Of a DNA stretch of 64,000 bases, positions 44,101-58,100 are shown piece by piece. The DNA is taken from the NCBI GenBank assembly GCA_025267735.1, contig CM046293.1, forward strand, positions 7,030,560 to 7,094,559, written 5' to 3'. The notes beneath the pieces are model-generated. The model was not told where the DNA came from. It did not search any database and saw nothing but the letters and a program-made list of their open reading frames with translations. Made by a program: the position numbers and the translations under genes. The stretch is from Mactra quadrangularis (lineage: Eukaryota; Mollusca; Bivalvia; Venerida; Mactridae). Each line of letters opens with the position of its first letter. Position 1 is the stretch's first letter.

Positions 44101-47100
44101 ATGTCACTTATTGCCCATTCACTGCAACCTATAAAATACATTGCTAAATTATACTACAAAGTAAAGCAATTGCAAGGGTATTCCAATATCCTACTCTACT
44201 TGTAGTTAATTAACGGTACCACTGGTGTGTTATAGATTTATAAATCTGTAGGCATGCATCCTTCCACTCATTAATTGTATTTCTTCAAAAATATGGTTAC
44301 ATAGTTATTGAAAGGAAATAAATCAATGAACCTGTTTTTTTTACTGACAGTGCTAGAAATTGTATAGTATGTCCGAAAACATTGTCTAGTATTTTTCTTA
44401 AATGATTGTGGGTGACAAATTTTAGCAGGTTCAAAACTAGCCCTGTTAGAGTGTATTTTTTTCTCTCAATGTATATAGTACATTGTAGTTATTACTTTAG
44501 TAAAACAGTCAAAAATATCTCATGTGACCATTAAGTCAAGAACCTCCATATTTGGCATGCATGGAAAGATCATTTAAGTGACACATTTGATGCCAAAAGT
44601 AACCTCTGTTTAGGTGTACTAATTTTCATAAAGAATTTTTTATAGAAGTTTTAAAAAAAATTTTGTAAGTAAATTATATTTAGAACTTTCATGTTAGGCT
44701 TGCATCATCTACAATGTTCAAAAAGTGAGAGCAAAATTGACAGAATTCACAATCTTAACATAGAACAATTGTTTAAATATTTCTGTATGAAACCATGTGC
44801 CCAGAGCTAGTAGAGTTTTTATGTAGCATCATCTTGGGGTGTTCTGGACTACACTGATAATTTAAGCATCTTCCCTTTGGAGTCACTGATAAAAAAGTTG
44901 TATGAAATAAGAAAATTGGAAGTCCTCATTTAGTTACTTTGATGAGTTACTGGCATGAATCTTTCATTCAGTTTGCTATGATGTATGATGCATTATCAGT
45001 TGATACTCTCTTATCATCAGCTCTGTGGATCAGGAAAGGCTTCATCAGCTCCTGTATGAAACGGCAGGTTTCTGCTTGTATCAGATCAAATGATGGAAGA
45101 ATTTATTTTCTCAAGATAGATTTAAAGCCCATATTCCGGGTACCACAATATTTTCATTTATTATACCCAGTTAGTATATATAAAACCTGTCTTTAAACAA
45201 TGAAGTCATTAACATAGAGGGATTAGAGACAAAGTAAAATTGTCAAACCATTTTCTTTTAAATTTTACCATTTCTTTAAAAGAGTTATTATTTTGTAAAA
45301 CATGCATTAACTCCAAGATAGTTTGTACTCGTAGATATTATTTTTTTCATTTAGAGGTACATGTAGTTTGGTCCATGATGCATTTAGTCATTAAAAGTAA
45401 TACACGAATACTGAAACTTGTATTTATTCAGAACATGTACTTATTCAGTCTTTGTATTTATTCAGAACATGTACTTATTCAATCTTTGAGCAATGATAGT
45501 ATGCGTAAAGGGACCTAAATGTATTGGAATAACGCTCAAAAGTTCCTATATTTCTACTTGGTTTTCTCTAAAAGTTCCTATATTTTGAAAATAAAATTCC
45601 TATATAAATTCCTATATTTTTATCAGTGGTTGGTTGACAGCCTGGGACTGAGAACTTGAGTAAATTTGGAAAATTTAGGTACAGTTTAGTTGTTAGAAAT
45701 TGACTAGTAAATATAATAGCCTGGTCTCTATCGTTCCTGATCAAAAACCAAAAATTCAAAACCATTAAGTAAGCAAGAAACATTATAATAATCTCACAAT
45801 GCCGAAGGGCTCCTGAGTGAATTCTACTGTACCAGTTATAAAAATTTTGTTTCAAAATCAACTAATTTATAGGAATTACATAATAATAATTATTATTGTT
45901 GTACAATAAAACTTAACTGTTAACTGGACCATCAAGCTTGATAGTCGTAATTGCTGAATGATCTTGATTTAAGTGCCTTTTATTTCTCAAATTTTGTTTT
46001 GGGATTAAAAAGTTGTCAAGAATCATAGATTTTGCTATAACCAAAGTGATTTTTATAGCAGAACTTAACTGTATGTAAATATTACTGTGATATTGTTGTA
46101 TTTCAGGGTCATGGTTTTATCCCAGTATATAATGGTCCTCAACTTTCTCATAAAATTAGTGGCTTAACTAGAAATAAAGAATATAGATTTAGGGTAAGTA
46201 CTCTTTATTGTCCATGTGCCTCGAAGTTTTCAAGTCCTGCGTAAATAGAATTTGATTTCTGCAGATGTCAGTGCTAGGTACAAAGTTCAATATTGACAAT
46301 ATTGACCCTTTAGAGGTCAACAGAATTTAAGAAAAATTAAAATATTTTTCTCTAAAACTGTTCGTTCTAAAGTTTTCATATTTGGCATGTGATATCACCT
46401 TAAGGTCCTTTACAAAGTTTGTTCAAATTATGCCCCTGGAGTTATGTTGGCCTCGTGATAGGGTAAGTTAGTACTGGTGATAGAAAAGTGTCCAGGAAAC
46501 TCATAGTAGGAAGAGCTGGCCGTCATATATATGACCTAAATATGTGTTGAATACGACGTTGAAAAAACAACAACAAAAAACTCTATAATTCTATATATTA
46601 CAGTTACAAGCTCGAAATGAAGAAGGATCCAGTCAATGGAGTGATATAGTAACATATAAAACATTACCTGGAAGACCTGACCCTCCCAGTAAACCTCAAA
46701 TAAAAGGAAAAATACATCCACATAGTTTTAGAATAACATGGGGTAAGTATATGTCAGTCCAACTAGTCAGTTGGTTGGTCAGTCAGTCAGTTGGTTGGTC
46801 GATGGACTGATCAATCAATTGATCAATTAATCAAATCCTAATGAATGCTGCGGGCATCCCACAAACTTGGGTAGGTAGCAAGCAGCTAGATCACTTGACA
46901 TTTGATCTCCACAAAACCCTGTTCATATGATCAATGTCCATGTGTTTGCATGCTTTGGGACTGTAAAATTGTTGATATTGCTCAGAAAACAAAATTTGAT
47001 ATACAGGTACTTTAATCCATTTGTAATAGTTCCTGAAATATCATAATACTTTAATGTATAATTTTTGAAAAAAAAAGATATCTGCAGTAATCATCGTAGT

Positions 47101-50100
47101 GGCAAATGCTCCCAGTCATCACTGACAATGAAGTTTCAGGCTTGGCATTTAATCTTGCATGAATCAAATGATTACTAGTAGCAATAGCAACAAGTTTCTG
47201 AATGCATATATAGGATGCAAAAAGACAACCCTAAATGTCAAGCCATGGTCTGACAGAATACTTTGGCATTCCATGATTTAAAATGTTTAACTTTGTGATT
47301 TATTCCAGTGTTGGCTATTGTATTGAGATAACTCAATGTTATAGAAATTTGTTCTCTTACATTTCAGACCCACCAAAAGATGACGGAGGTTCAGAGATAA
47401 CTAAATATATTGTGGAGTTAGATGATGGCCAAGGTAGGTTGCTTTTATTATTTGTAATTTGTTTTGATCTGGCTATCTGTGTATAGGCTCACATTAACTT
47501 GTGCTTATGAAATTGATTACTTCCATACAAACCACTTTTATACTTCTTTCAGCTTTAGAGAAAACATTATGTTACTATTAGCATTTATCAACATAGGTAT
47601 GTTTGTTAATTTACCATGATAATATGAAAAGATGGTTTCATATGGAAAGCTGTGACTGTCTTTACATACATTGATGAACATTGTTGTGTTGAAATAGCTT
47701 TATATCAAATGGTTTGTTAATTATACTATGAACATTCTTCGTTACATTTGGTGGTTAATGTTGAAGTTTAAATTTTTGGTTCTCCCTATATACAATGTTA
47801 TTAAGAGTTCAACTAATTAAAAAAGTAAATCTATTTTTCTATTCTATCTTTCACTAGGATCAGGTATAGTTTTATACTGTTGTTTTTGTGTCTTAGTTGT
47901 TGTTTGTTAGTTTTTCATGAATTTTGTTCATTTTTATTTGGTTCATTTTCTTTATAAATACTTCTTGATAATGCATTTCAATGTTGAAAATTTGAGAAAT
48001 GTGTATTTTTAAAGGTCAGTGATTGGTAAATTCAGTAAAAGATAAATATAAAATGCCATTTAGTTTTTAGCTCGACTTTTCGAAGAAAATGAGAGCTATT
48101 GCTATCACTTTGGCGTCGGCGTTGGCGTTTGCGTTGACGTTGGCGTTGGCGTTGGTTTTCAGGTTAAAGTTTTTTGAAACACTTATAACTTCAACACTAT
48201 CCAAGTTATTTTATTGAAAGTTGGTATACTTATTAAGTGGGACTATATTAACCATTCTGTGAAAGGGGATAACTCTGGATGAATTATTTTATGAGTTATT
48301 GCCCTTTTATAATTAAATAATTGCAAAATATGAGGTTATAGTTTTTCCTATGTAGAATATCTTCAATACTGATCAATTCATTTGACTTAAAGTTTGTATA
48401 CTTATTTGTCAGTAAAATATCTACACGACTGTGAAGGCACGTAACTGTGGATGAATTATTTTTAGAGTAATTGCCCTTTTATACTTAAGAAATTGCAAAA
48501 TATGAGGTTAAAGTTTTTCCTATGTAGAATATATTCAATACTGATCAAGGTATTTGACTTAAAGTTTGTATACTTATTTGTTGGTACTATATCTACCCGA
48601 CTATGAAGGGGTGTAACTGTGGATGAATTATTTTTGGAGTAATTGCCCTTTTATACTTAAGAAAAATGCAAAATATAATGTTAAAATCATTTCTATATAT
48701 AATATCTTTAATACTAATCAAGATATTTGACTTTAGGTTTGTATACTTAGTTATGGGTACTATATCTACACAACTATTAAGGGACGTTACTTTGGATGAA
48801 TTATTGTTGGAGTTATGCCCCTTTATACTTAAACATTTAAGATTAAAATTTGTTCTCATGGGATATATTTAGAACTTATAAATATATTTGAATGAAAGTT
48901 GGAATGCTTATTCGTCAGTTCTTCATCTATCGGACTATAAAGGGACATAACTCTAGATGAATTACTTCAGAGTTATTCCCCTTTATACTTTGATATTTAA
49001 GGGTTATGTTTGCTCAAATTTAATATATTTTGTTTGGTAGAAAGTTAGTATACTTTTTCATCAGTACTACATCTAGTTGAATACAATGGGACGTAATAAT
49101 TGATGAATTATTGTTGGAGTTGTGACCCTTTTCAACTTTTTAATTCGGGAGAAAGTATTATAAAGTGAAATATTTTCAATACTTAAGAAGATATTTAAAT
49201 GACAATTAGTATGCTTATTCATCAGTACTACATCTACGCTACTACAAAGGGACATAACTCATGATGTTATTTTTTGAAGTTATGCCCCTTACTTTAATTT
49301 TGAATTTTGTTCAAATTGAAATACAATGTATTTATAGTTCTTCATATAGATATTTAAATGAAAGTAGGTATGCTTATTCGTTGATACTATGTCTACTTTA
49401 CTCTGAAGGGGCGTTACTATGGATGAATGTTCTAGGAGTAATGCCCCTTTTATATTTTACAAATATGAATTGGTAATTATTGTTTGACTGAATTATATAC
49501 TTTCAAAAATTATGTCCTGTCTTGAAATCACTTTTGTTTAAAGATAAGCCTTGCCATGAACAAAGCACCCGAAAAGTCGAGCGCGCTGTCCTTGGACTGC
49601 TCTTGTTACATTGTGTGAACACATAACTATCATCTAATATTTGGTTGATGAATACATCCACTCTACACTTGTCATTGTCTATCTACTGTTGTCGAAAACT
49701 AAAAATTTATGTTGTATTGTTTCGTCATTGTCTTATGTCGATTTGATTTACTGTAACCCATGGAACATTCATGTAAACTTTATGATGATGATCTGAACTT
49801 TTTTATGTGATTTAAAGTAATGTTTTTGAGTTTTGAAGCCCCTTCTTTAAAGAACAAGTTTAACCCCAAGTACAAGAAGGTTTATTAAAAGTCAGTTTAA
49901 GATATATATTGTACAAAATAGAGCTCAATGATCCTAGATATATGTATAGAGGGTGGCCGAGCAGTTACAATGTTGAACTGGTAATCATTAGATAGCCAAT
50001 TCTGTGTTTGTTCAAATTCCATCCAGAACCATCCAATACCTTGTTGTTTCCTTGAGCAAGAAACTTTATTCTACTAGCTCAGTACTGGGGGACCAAGAAG

Positions 50101-52157
50101 CAGAATTGAAAGTGATAAATCTACGTTGTAAGAACTTGTTTCACAATGGGGCTAAAATAAATGGTATGGTCTTCTATGTATAAAAAAGTTTGCATTGTAA
50201 TGCAGTGTACAAAATGAGGATTTGGAAGTGGTTGCCCGAAAAGGTAATTTTAGTAGCAATCACTATATCTTGTTTGTAGATTTTTTGCCTGAAAAGTAGT
50301 TGTCCCGGGCAACAGGGCCCACTAATTTCGTAGACTGGTCATGTGTATGTATGTCATTCTTATTGTAGGTTATGAGATGATATTTGAAGGTAATGAAAGA
50401 GAACATCAGTGTCATGAATTAATTCCTGGTAAAACCTATAGAATGCGTGTTGCAGCATGTAGTGTTGGTGGTAGAAGTGATGTAAGTATACTTGTTACTA
50501 TATTTAGAATGGGTTTTTCCAAGGGGAATTCCCATATAGGTCTTACCATTTATGATATTTGAATAACACATTATAATAATTTCTTAAGTAAATCATGTAA
50601 TAAAATTGAGTGATGTTGTAAAAAGCCAGGCATATGTACTTTGTAATTGCAATTAAGTATCAATAAAGATACATGTTTGAATGTTGTGTTCATTCTTAAC
50701 TTTATACCCCCTTAAAAGTACTTACCCTCAGATTTTTAACCTATGGGGAGAACTATTTGAATTTGAAAAGGAGTGGAATCACTGTTCATATTAGTTTTGA
50801 GGAAAATACGTAAGTCCTCAATATTGTGGCACTGTTTTAGGTGTATTTTTGTGAAACAAAATTAATTGTTCAGTATGTGTAATTTGCCTAAAGCAAATAA
50901 AAAAATAAAGCACGATTTACAAACAAAGGTAGACTGTATATACTGAGTTTAATATATTCTTGCATAAAGGTCAAGCTCAGGTTAATATTGTCGGACTATA
51001 GCCATTTGTGTCAGTTAGCAATTAACATTACAAGCATCAATGTTTGATATGTTTCATATGTTTTAATATTACATTAATTGCTTGTTTTTCTATATTTTCA
51101 TACAGTTCTCCGAAGTATGTAATGCAACAACCCAATCAGTACCGCCAGGTCAGTGTTCAGTCCCAAAACTTCAGGGCAAGCCAAAGGCTACATCATTACA
51201 TCTTAGATGGGGTAAGTATAGACCTAATCCGGAATTCAAATTTATGGGTTTTTCTGTCCGTGCACATGGTCAAACAAAGTTTGTTACATATTATTGCTTA
51301 ATAGCATGAAGTATGGATTAAATCCTATTGTTCTTTATACACGTGTTTTCATTGTAACAGTGAAAGTTTGTTTGTACCGGAGAGGAAAACCCAAATATTT
51401 GAATTCCATATATAGTCTATTCCTTTACACATTACCATAGGACAATACTTTGTTTTAAGCATAATGTCAAGGTGCTTGTTTTCAAACATTTCATACAAGT
51501 ACAGGACTACAATGGTAACTCCAGACTGACTGCTAGTTGTCAGTGAGGGTGTGGTGGTGGTGGGGGGGGGGGGCGGCTAAAACCTTAAAGGACTCAACAG
51601 TTGAAAACGAGAGTAAATCAAGTAAACTTAAATAAGTATGGTTCTTGGTTAAATTTTAAGGTGACAGTCTAGGGTGTCTCCAAACCTAAGGTGGGCACTG
51701 TTTTTGTAGATGTGTTTGAAAAACACTGCCATATAGTTTTTAAATGAACTTAGTTTACCGGAGCATGGTCACCACATTAGACTGGTAATCTTTGGATAGC
51801 CAGATCCACACTGGTTTTAATCCCTATCAAAACCTACCTTGTTTCTTTTAGCAGGACACTTTATCCTAACAGCATAGTATGTGGGAACCAGGAAGCGTAC
51901 ATGTATTTGAAAGGGGTTAAGATGTAAGATTGTTTCACAATTTAGCTGAAAAAAATACTATAAACTAAAAAACTAAACTTAATTGATGCCTAAAAATTTT
52001 TGACTTAGAGTATTAACAGTGACCACTATGGAAATAAGGGCTTGCCCTTTTTGTGCTATCCCTGGTGTTGGTGTGCTTGTCATAGTAAATAACCACATGC
52101 TGTCTGTTATATATATGTTCTTAGTAATTTTGCTATGTCTACATTATGCTAAATAAA

Positions 52158-52199
<42 letters not shown>

Positions 52200-55100
52200 G
52201 ATTATGATTATAGGTAGTTTAGGATAACTTGAGACAAATCTAAACGATGTTTATGTAAACATTGTCTCATGTTATCTTAATTAAGCTATATTATAACAGG
52301 GTTTTATATAACAGGGATATGTAACCACACGGATTTACATCAAATTTCACTGTCATGGTTATAATTTTGACTCATACTGATAACAAGTATAACAAGTTCA
52401 AATAAAGATATTCACATGAAATTTTGTACCATTAAAATTAACATAAAGAATAGGAAAAATGTGTTTCTAGATGATTTTGATGTAAATTATGCTCATAGAC
52501 TGTTTCACAAAATGATGCATTTTTCCACCAATCCACCATTTTTAGCTATTATTTACATCGCCAAGAGTCTTATTTTCAGTCATAATTGCAACAAATTTCG
52601 TCAAAAACTTCAGAAACTTTCACGAGTTGCTTGGAAGACATGTACAAAAACATAAAACAAGTTTTTAAAGTCTGGAATAGTTTGTATAGCCTGCTTCTGC
52701 CAGTTATAGACAGTGACGACCATGAATAATTAAAAAAAGCAATTTGTTAGAAAGCCCTTTTATATAAAATCACTGATTATAACTATGTTGTTATATCTTT
52801 AGGTTATCCAGAAAACAATGGTGGAGCACCAGTGATAGAGTTTGCTGCTCAGATGATATTACCTGATAACACAAGTCGAGAAGTTTATAAAGGTCGTGAC
52901 CTTGATTGTATTGTAGCGGGTTTGTCCCCTGGACGACCTTACCTCTTCCAAGTACGGGCTTTCAACAGAGCTGGGGTATGTTTACTTTACTATCACTTTA
53001 CTCATTTGTTTTTTATTCAATTTAGTTCAAGATGGTGATTTTAGACATTAGTTAGATAGATCATAGCTAAGGACACATATTATGCTTAGGCCTGAAAAAA
53101 GGGTCAGAAAATAGGCAGGATTTTTAAAAGTCAAATTTTATGATTTTTGTGATTCAAACCCCAATTATTGCCAAAAAAGATTTTGACTTTCAAAAAAAAT
53201 TACTGTCGAGTGCGGTTTTACCTTTCCATGAAAATATGACAATAATTTCTTTCATTTATCAGGCATATAGAGAAGTTGCCAACCTTGTTGAAGGGTAGGT
53301 GAGTACTGGTTATAGACAAGGGTCCAGGAAAGCTAGGCTAGGTGTCTAAATTTTGTTGACGTAGTATTTAACTCAGTATATAAAAATTAAACTTGATATA
53401 ACTTGATATTATATTAAACAGGGTGGACCATGGTCTGAACCATTAGAAGTAGTGAGTGGTGCTGGGGTACCGGATCCACCTAAAATTCCTCAATGTATGT
53501 TCCGATCTGCACATAGTGCCCTCATACAGTGGGAGGGACCTTTCAATAATGGTGCTACTATCACTGATTATAGATTAGAATGGCAATTAAAATCTGATGA
53601 AGATTTTTCGCAGGTAAGTTTTTTGTTTACAGTGTGGAAAAATCATGAAAAAACAAATAATGGCGAATCATTAGTATGATCACTTGTGTTGGCTCAAAGT
53701 TTTTAGGGATTAACTTTGAGTTATCCTAAATGGAGCATAGTTCATATTTTATGAAAAGTAAGCTGGGGTTAATAAGAAGGGAGTCTTAAGAAGTTATGAA
53801 TAAGCAGTGTTGATTACTTTTTTTGAAATGTAATCTGGGTTGAAAAGAAGGGAGTTTTTAATAGGAATCATGAATAAACAGTATAGGAACTTGTTTTCAT
53901 TGTCAATATTGATCATGTTTTGTTAACTGTCAAACATGAATAATTTCACTGTGATTTGTGTGATAAACTGTTCATTGTTTAGCAATCATGATATCGGAAA
54001 ATACATCTTCAATGGAGACACTAGAAAAAGGCACTAGTGCACTAGAAAAAAGTCTTATATTTGTTAATGACATTAATTACTTATTTCCTAATGAAGTTAA
54101 GTACCTACTTAAAAGCACAGACAATCTATGTGATCCTTGTTTGTAATAGAATAGAGGGCTGAACGAATCATTTTTGTAATTCCTATTATTTTCAAATGCA
54201 GTTACCATAGTTTTTTGTTCAGCCCTTGGTACTTTAACAGACAAAGATCACATGGAACGTCTATGCTGCAGATTTTAACTAAGATATATACTTTTCAAAA
54301 CTTGTAAAACTTGTATGAAACACTTTGGAAGCAGTAAAGCAGTGGATAATGACAATTGTAGTGAAAAGTGTCATACAACTGAACTTTATAAGTTTGTGAT
54401 TTTATTTATAAAAACCTACCTCAGTAGTAATGGCCGCCCGGCTAGCTCAGTTGGTAGCACACAAGTCTACTAATTGAGGAGTCGTGGGTTCGATTCCATG
54501 CGGTGCATACTTTTGTGGAGCTTGGTCATGAAATTATTTCTATTCTCCCTCCTACCAATGGTTTTTAATTATGTCAGGCAGTTGTCAGTCACTAACAAAA
54601 GTATGTGCTTAGTAGTTGGTTAACAGCTAAATCTAGAGATTTAGCCTTTCCAGGAGGAGTGAGTAGGTTAACTTACCAGCGTTATATGACCTTTATAATG
54701 CGTTTCAACGGCTTTAAACCCAACAAACAAACAGTAATGGTATAGACGATTTTAGTGAAGTTTTTGTGACTTAAATTTTATTTTTTCGCAATTTTTATGC
54801 TCAGAATTCATTTTTTTAACACTACTAAAGACACTGACTGTCATTTCAAAAATATATTAAAAGAAACAACCTGTTACCAAGTGGCTTTTATGAAAATTTC
54901 TATTATCATTATAAAATTGCTAATATTTGCCTATATTTTCTGTTTTCAGCTTTATTATGGTCCTAGCACAAGTTTTGAAGTGAAGGGCTTAAATCCTGCC
55001 ACTAGTTATGTTTTTAGGGTCCAAGCTATAAATAGTGCGGGGCAGGGTTTATATAGTCCCGTTGCTGTGTGTACGACGCCCCCTTCCAGTCCTTCTTCTG

Positions 55101-58100
55101 TAGTTTCCATACGTGCTAACCCTTCTGCCACAAGTGTTCAACTAATATGGAAAGAACCTCATGATAATGGGAGTGAAATCATAGCATATAACATTGACAT
55201 TGGTGATAAACAACTAATATATGTGATGGCTGTCACAGAACATACAATAGAAGATTTAAGTCCGGAAACTTCATATAAGTATGTATTGTTTTCATCTTAT
55301 CTTGTACTACTTCTTGACCTTGGCTTGTAGTACTTATATTGTTGTTTAGATAAGTTTTTGTGCACTTACAAGTTTTTTTATTATGGTTAATCTATTTTTA
55401 TTGTTTTCACCTTGTGTCAGTTACACAAGGATATCCCTTCCTAGAGCTTGTCAAAAGCATTTGGTTGTAAACCAAGTTCTTTGCAAAACTTGGCTGCAAG
55501 AAAGTTAAACTGAGATAGTGGTCTGTGAAAATATTTGAGTTTATTGTACTTAGCTTGCAAATTTTGTTAGCTAGCACTTCATTGTTGCAAATGGTTGCAA
55601 AGGAAATGGCTATGTAGCTTTTAAACTGACTCCATATGTTTTCCTGATTCTTGAACTCGACTTGTTATAATACTATTGCTGTTGAAATAAGTTTTGATTG
55701 AATTATATTATAAGACCTTTGTTTACTGTGGATAACATATATGATTTATAAAATTTAATTTTAAATGTGGTCCACATATTGTTATATTGTAGAATGGTCT
55801 TTATGTAGGGATTTTTTTTCTCAAATTATGCATTTGGGACTTAAAAATTGTTAAAAAATCACACAACTTTGCTAAAACTATGAGGTTTTTTACAGCAGAA
55901 TTGTATTGTTGTAAAATATTTTGTATGAGTGAAAGTTTTCAGTATTCATAATGATTTCCGTACTGGCTAGCTCAGTTAGAAGCACACAAGCCTACTGACC
56001 GAGGGGATTCCCAGGTGGGGTATACTTTCGTAGAGCTTGGTTATGAAATTTTTCTATGGTCATTCTCTCTTCTACCAATGATTCTTAATCATGTTGGGCA
56101 GTTGTCAGTCACTGACGAAAGTATGTGCTTTGTAGTTGGTTAACAACTAAATCCAGTAATTTAGTCTTTCCAGGAACAGTGAGAAGGTTGACTGACTGTG
56201 ATTATATGACCTATACAATGTGTTGAGCACTACAGCGTTAAACCCAACAAAAAAAAAGAAAATTGAGCATACATTACTCTATTTATTTTATAAGACGTCT
56301 GTCACTTTCAACTTTCACTAATGATTTTGTAATAACTTACTTTTATTTATTTATAAATACAATTTTTTCAGAGTCCGTATACAAGCTGTAAATGGTATTG
56401 GTGCTGGAGCATTTAGCACGGCTGTAAAGTTTACAACACGTGCATTACCACCTAGTCCACCTAAACTTGAATGTTGTGGTATAACACATAATAGTATAAA
56501 GTTAAAATGGGGTGAAGGTAGAAATACTGATCTCATTACGTATACGTTAGAAATGGAGAAAGATGATGGAAGGTAAGTTGAGAGTTAAAATTATTCACGG
56601 TTCGTACAAACTGGAAAAATCATGGAAAATGAAACTTTTCTGGATAATAATCATGGTTAATAATCATTTGTTGTTCCAAATTTAGACTTCATTTTTCAAT
56701 TTCGGAGTGAGTCAATTTTATCTAACTAATTTACCTAAAAATGTTTTCGACTTTTTTGAATCACGTATTTGTTTTGGCTGCCTTAACTCTATACTGAGGA
56801 TGTAAATGATAAATCAAGTAGTTAATTTATTACCATCATTGGCCTCCACAGTACTTTCTTCTGTTACTCTCCATATTTGACTGGCAAAATCTCATTTTAT
56901 AGAATATGCATGAGGCAGGGGAGACCAATCTTCTTCCAATGCAATTGCAAGTTACAAGTAAATACTCTTCAATTACAATGACCTAATACTTGGATTTTCT
57001 TACTTAAAATAGAAACCAACGCACATGTTTGTGTTCTCAAAATGGTAGCCCCTTGGTTTTAATATTGTATTATATGTTTGATCTAATTTAAAACAAATTA
57101 TAGAATGTGGCTTCTGCTGAAAATTGTAAATAAAAGATGTGGCTTCTGCTGAAAATTGTAAACAAAAGATTGTATCTGAAAGTTAACAGAGGAGTTTTAG
57201 TGTGTTTTAAGATTTTTGGGTTAACAGACAATGATTGACATTGTCATGTAGGCGCATTTTTAATGGAAAACCAAACCTTAGATATAATTTCATTGTCTAG
57301 TTTTCCGCTGTAGTTTCCTTGCGGAACCAATGAAACTGCCTCATTAATTATTCCTGATTCTCGTAACCAAATGGCCCACGGTACATAACGCAGCATAGCG
57401 GAGTAATGTATCGTGGGATAATGGTTGATGCTTTATAACAGAATTATAATGTTTATATTTTATATTTACAGTTACCAGGAAGTATACAAAGGTCAAGCTA
57501 GCACATGTAGAGTAAATCGTTTATCAGAACAAACCAATTATGATTTCCGTATATATGCTAGTAATGATGCTGGTTCAGGACCATATTCTGATTCATATAC
57601 TTTCTCTACAACTACTGCCCCACCACCAGCATTAAAAGGTTTGTTTTGTTTGTTTTTGTTGGGTTTTAACGCCGTAGCAACACATTGTATAAGTCATATA
57701 ACAGCGGTCAGTCAACCTACTCACTCCTGGAAAGGCTAAATCTCTGGATTTAGTTGTTAACCAACGACTAAGCGCTTACTTTCATCAGCAACTGACAACT
57801 GTCCTACATAATTAAAAATCATTGGTAGGAGGAAGAATGGCTGTAGAAATAATTTCATGATAAATCTCCATAAAAGTATGCCCTGCTCGGAAATCAAACC
57901 CACAACCCCTCAATCAGTAGACTTACGGGCTACCAACTGAGGTAGCCGGGCGGCTAGCATTAAAAGGTAATGTTCATTATATATTGTGTGTATCTCTTAT
58001 TCTGACTTGAAATAAACTTTTGTATCTTGTATGGATTTGTGAAGTCAATATTATCTAACAATTTGCCTGCTCAGCTTATGATGTCCTAGGTTTATCTGCG

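Larger units (their letters stand above)
47434..50368 (+). other. FNDC3: FNDC3 intron 13 (2.9 kb)
   Basis: Phase-1 intron interrupting FN3-4. About half is the tandem-array element at 48068-49608, followed by a tRNA-like SINE at 49949-50162. 47434-48067 is AT-rich sequence in which I see nothing. Confidence 0.85.

Noticed and set aside
45240..45518. Short frames inside the 1960-bp transposon as transposase remnants
   Set aside because: No catalytic motif or similarity I can recognise; composition equals the non-coding surroundings.
54434..54520. tRNA gene on the plus strand
   Set aside because: Head of SINE S1, with the same body and tail as three other copies and flanking AGTAATGG repeats.
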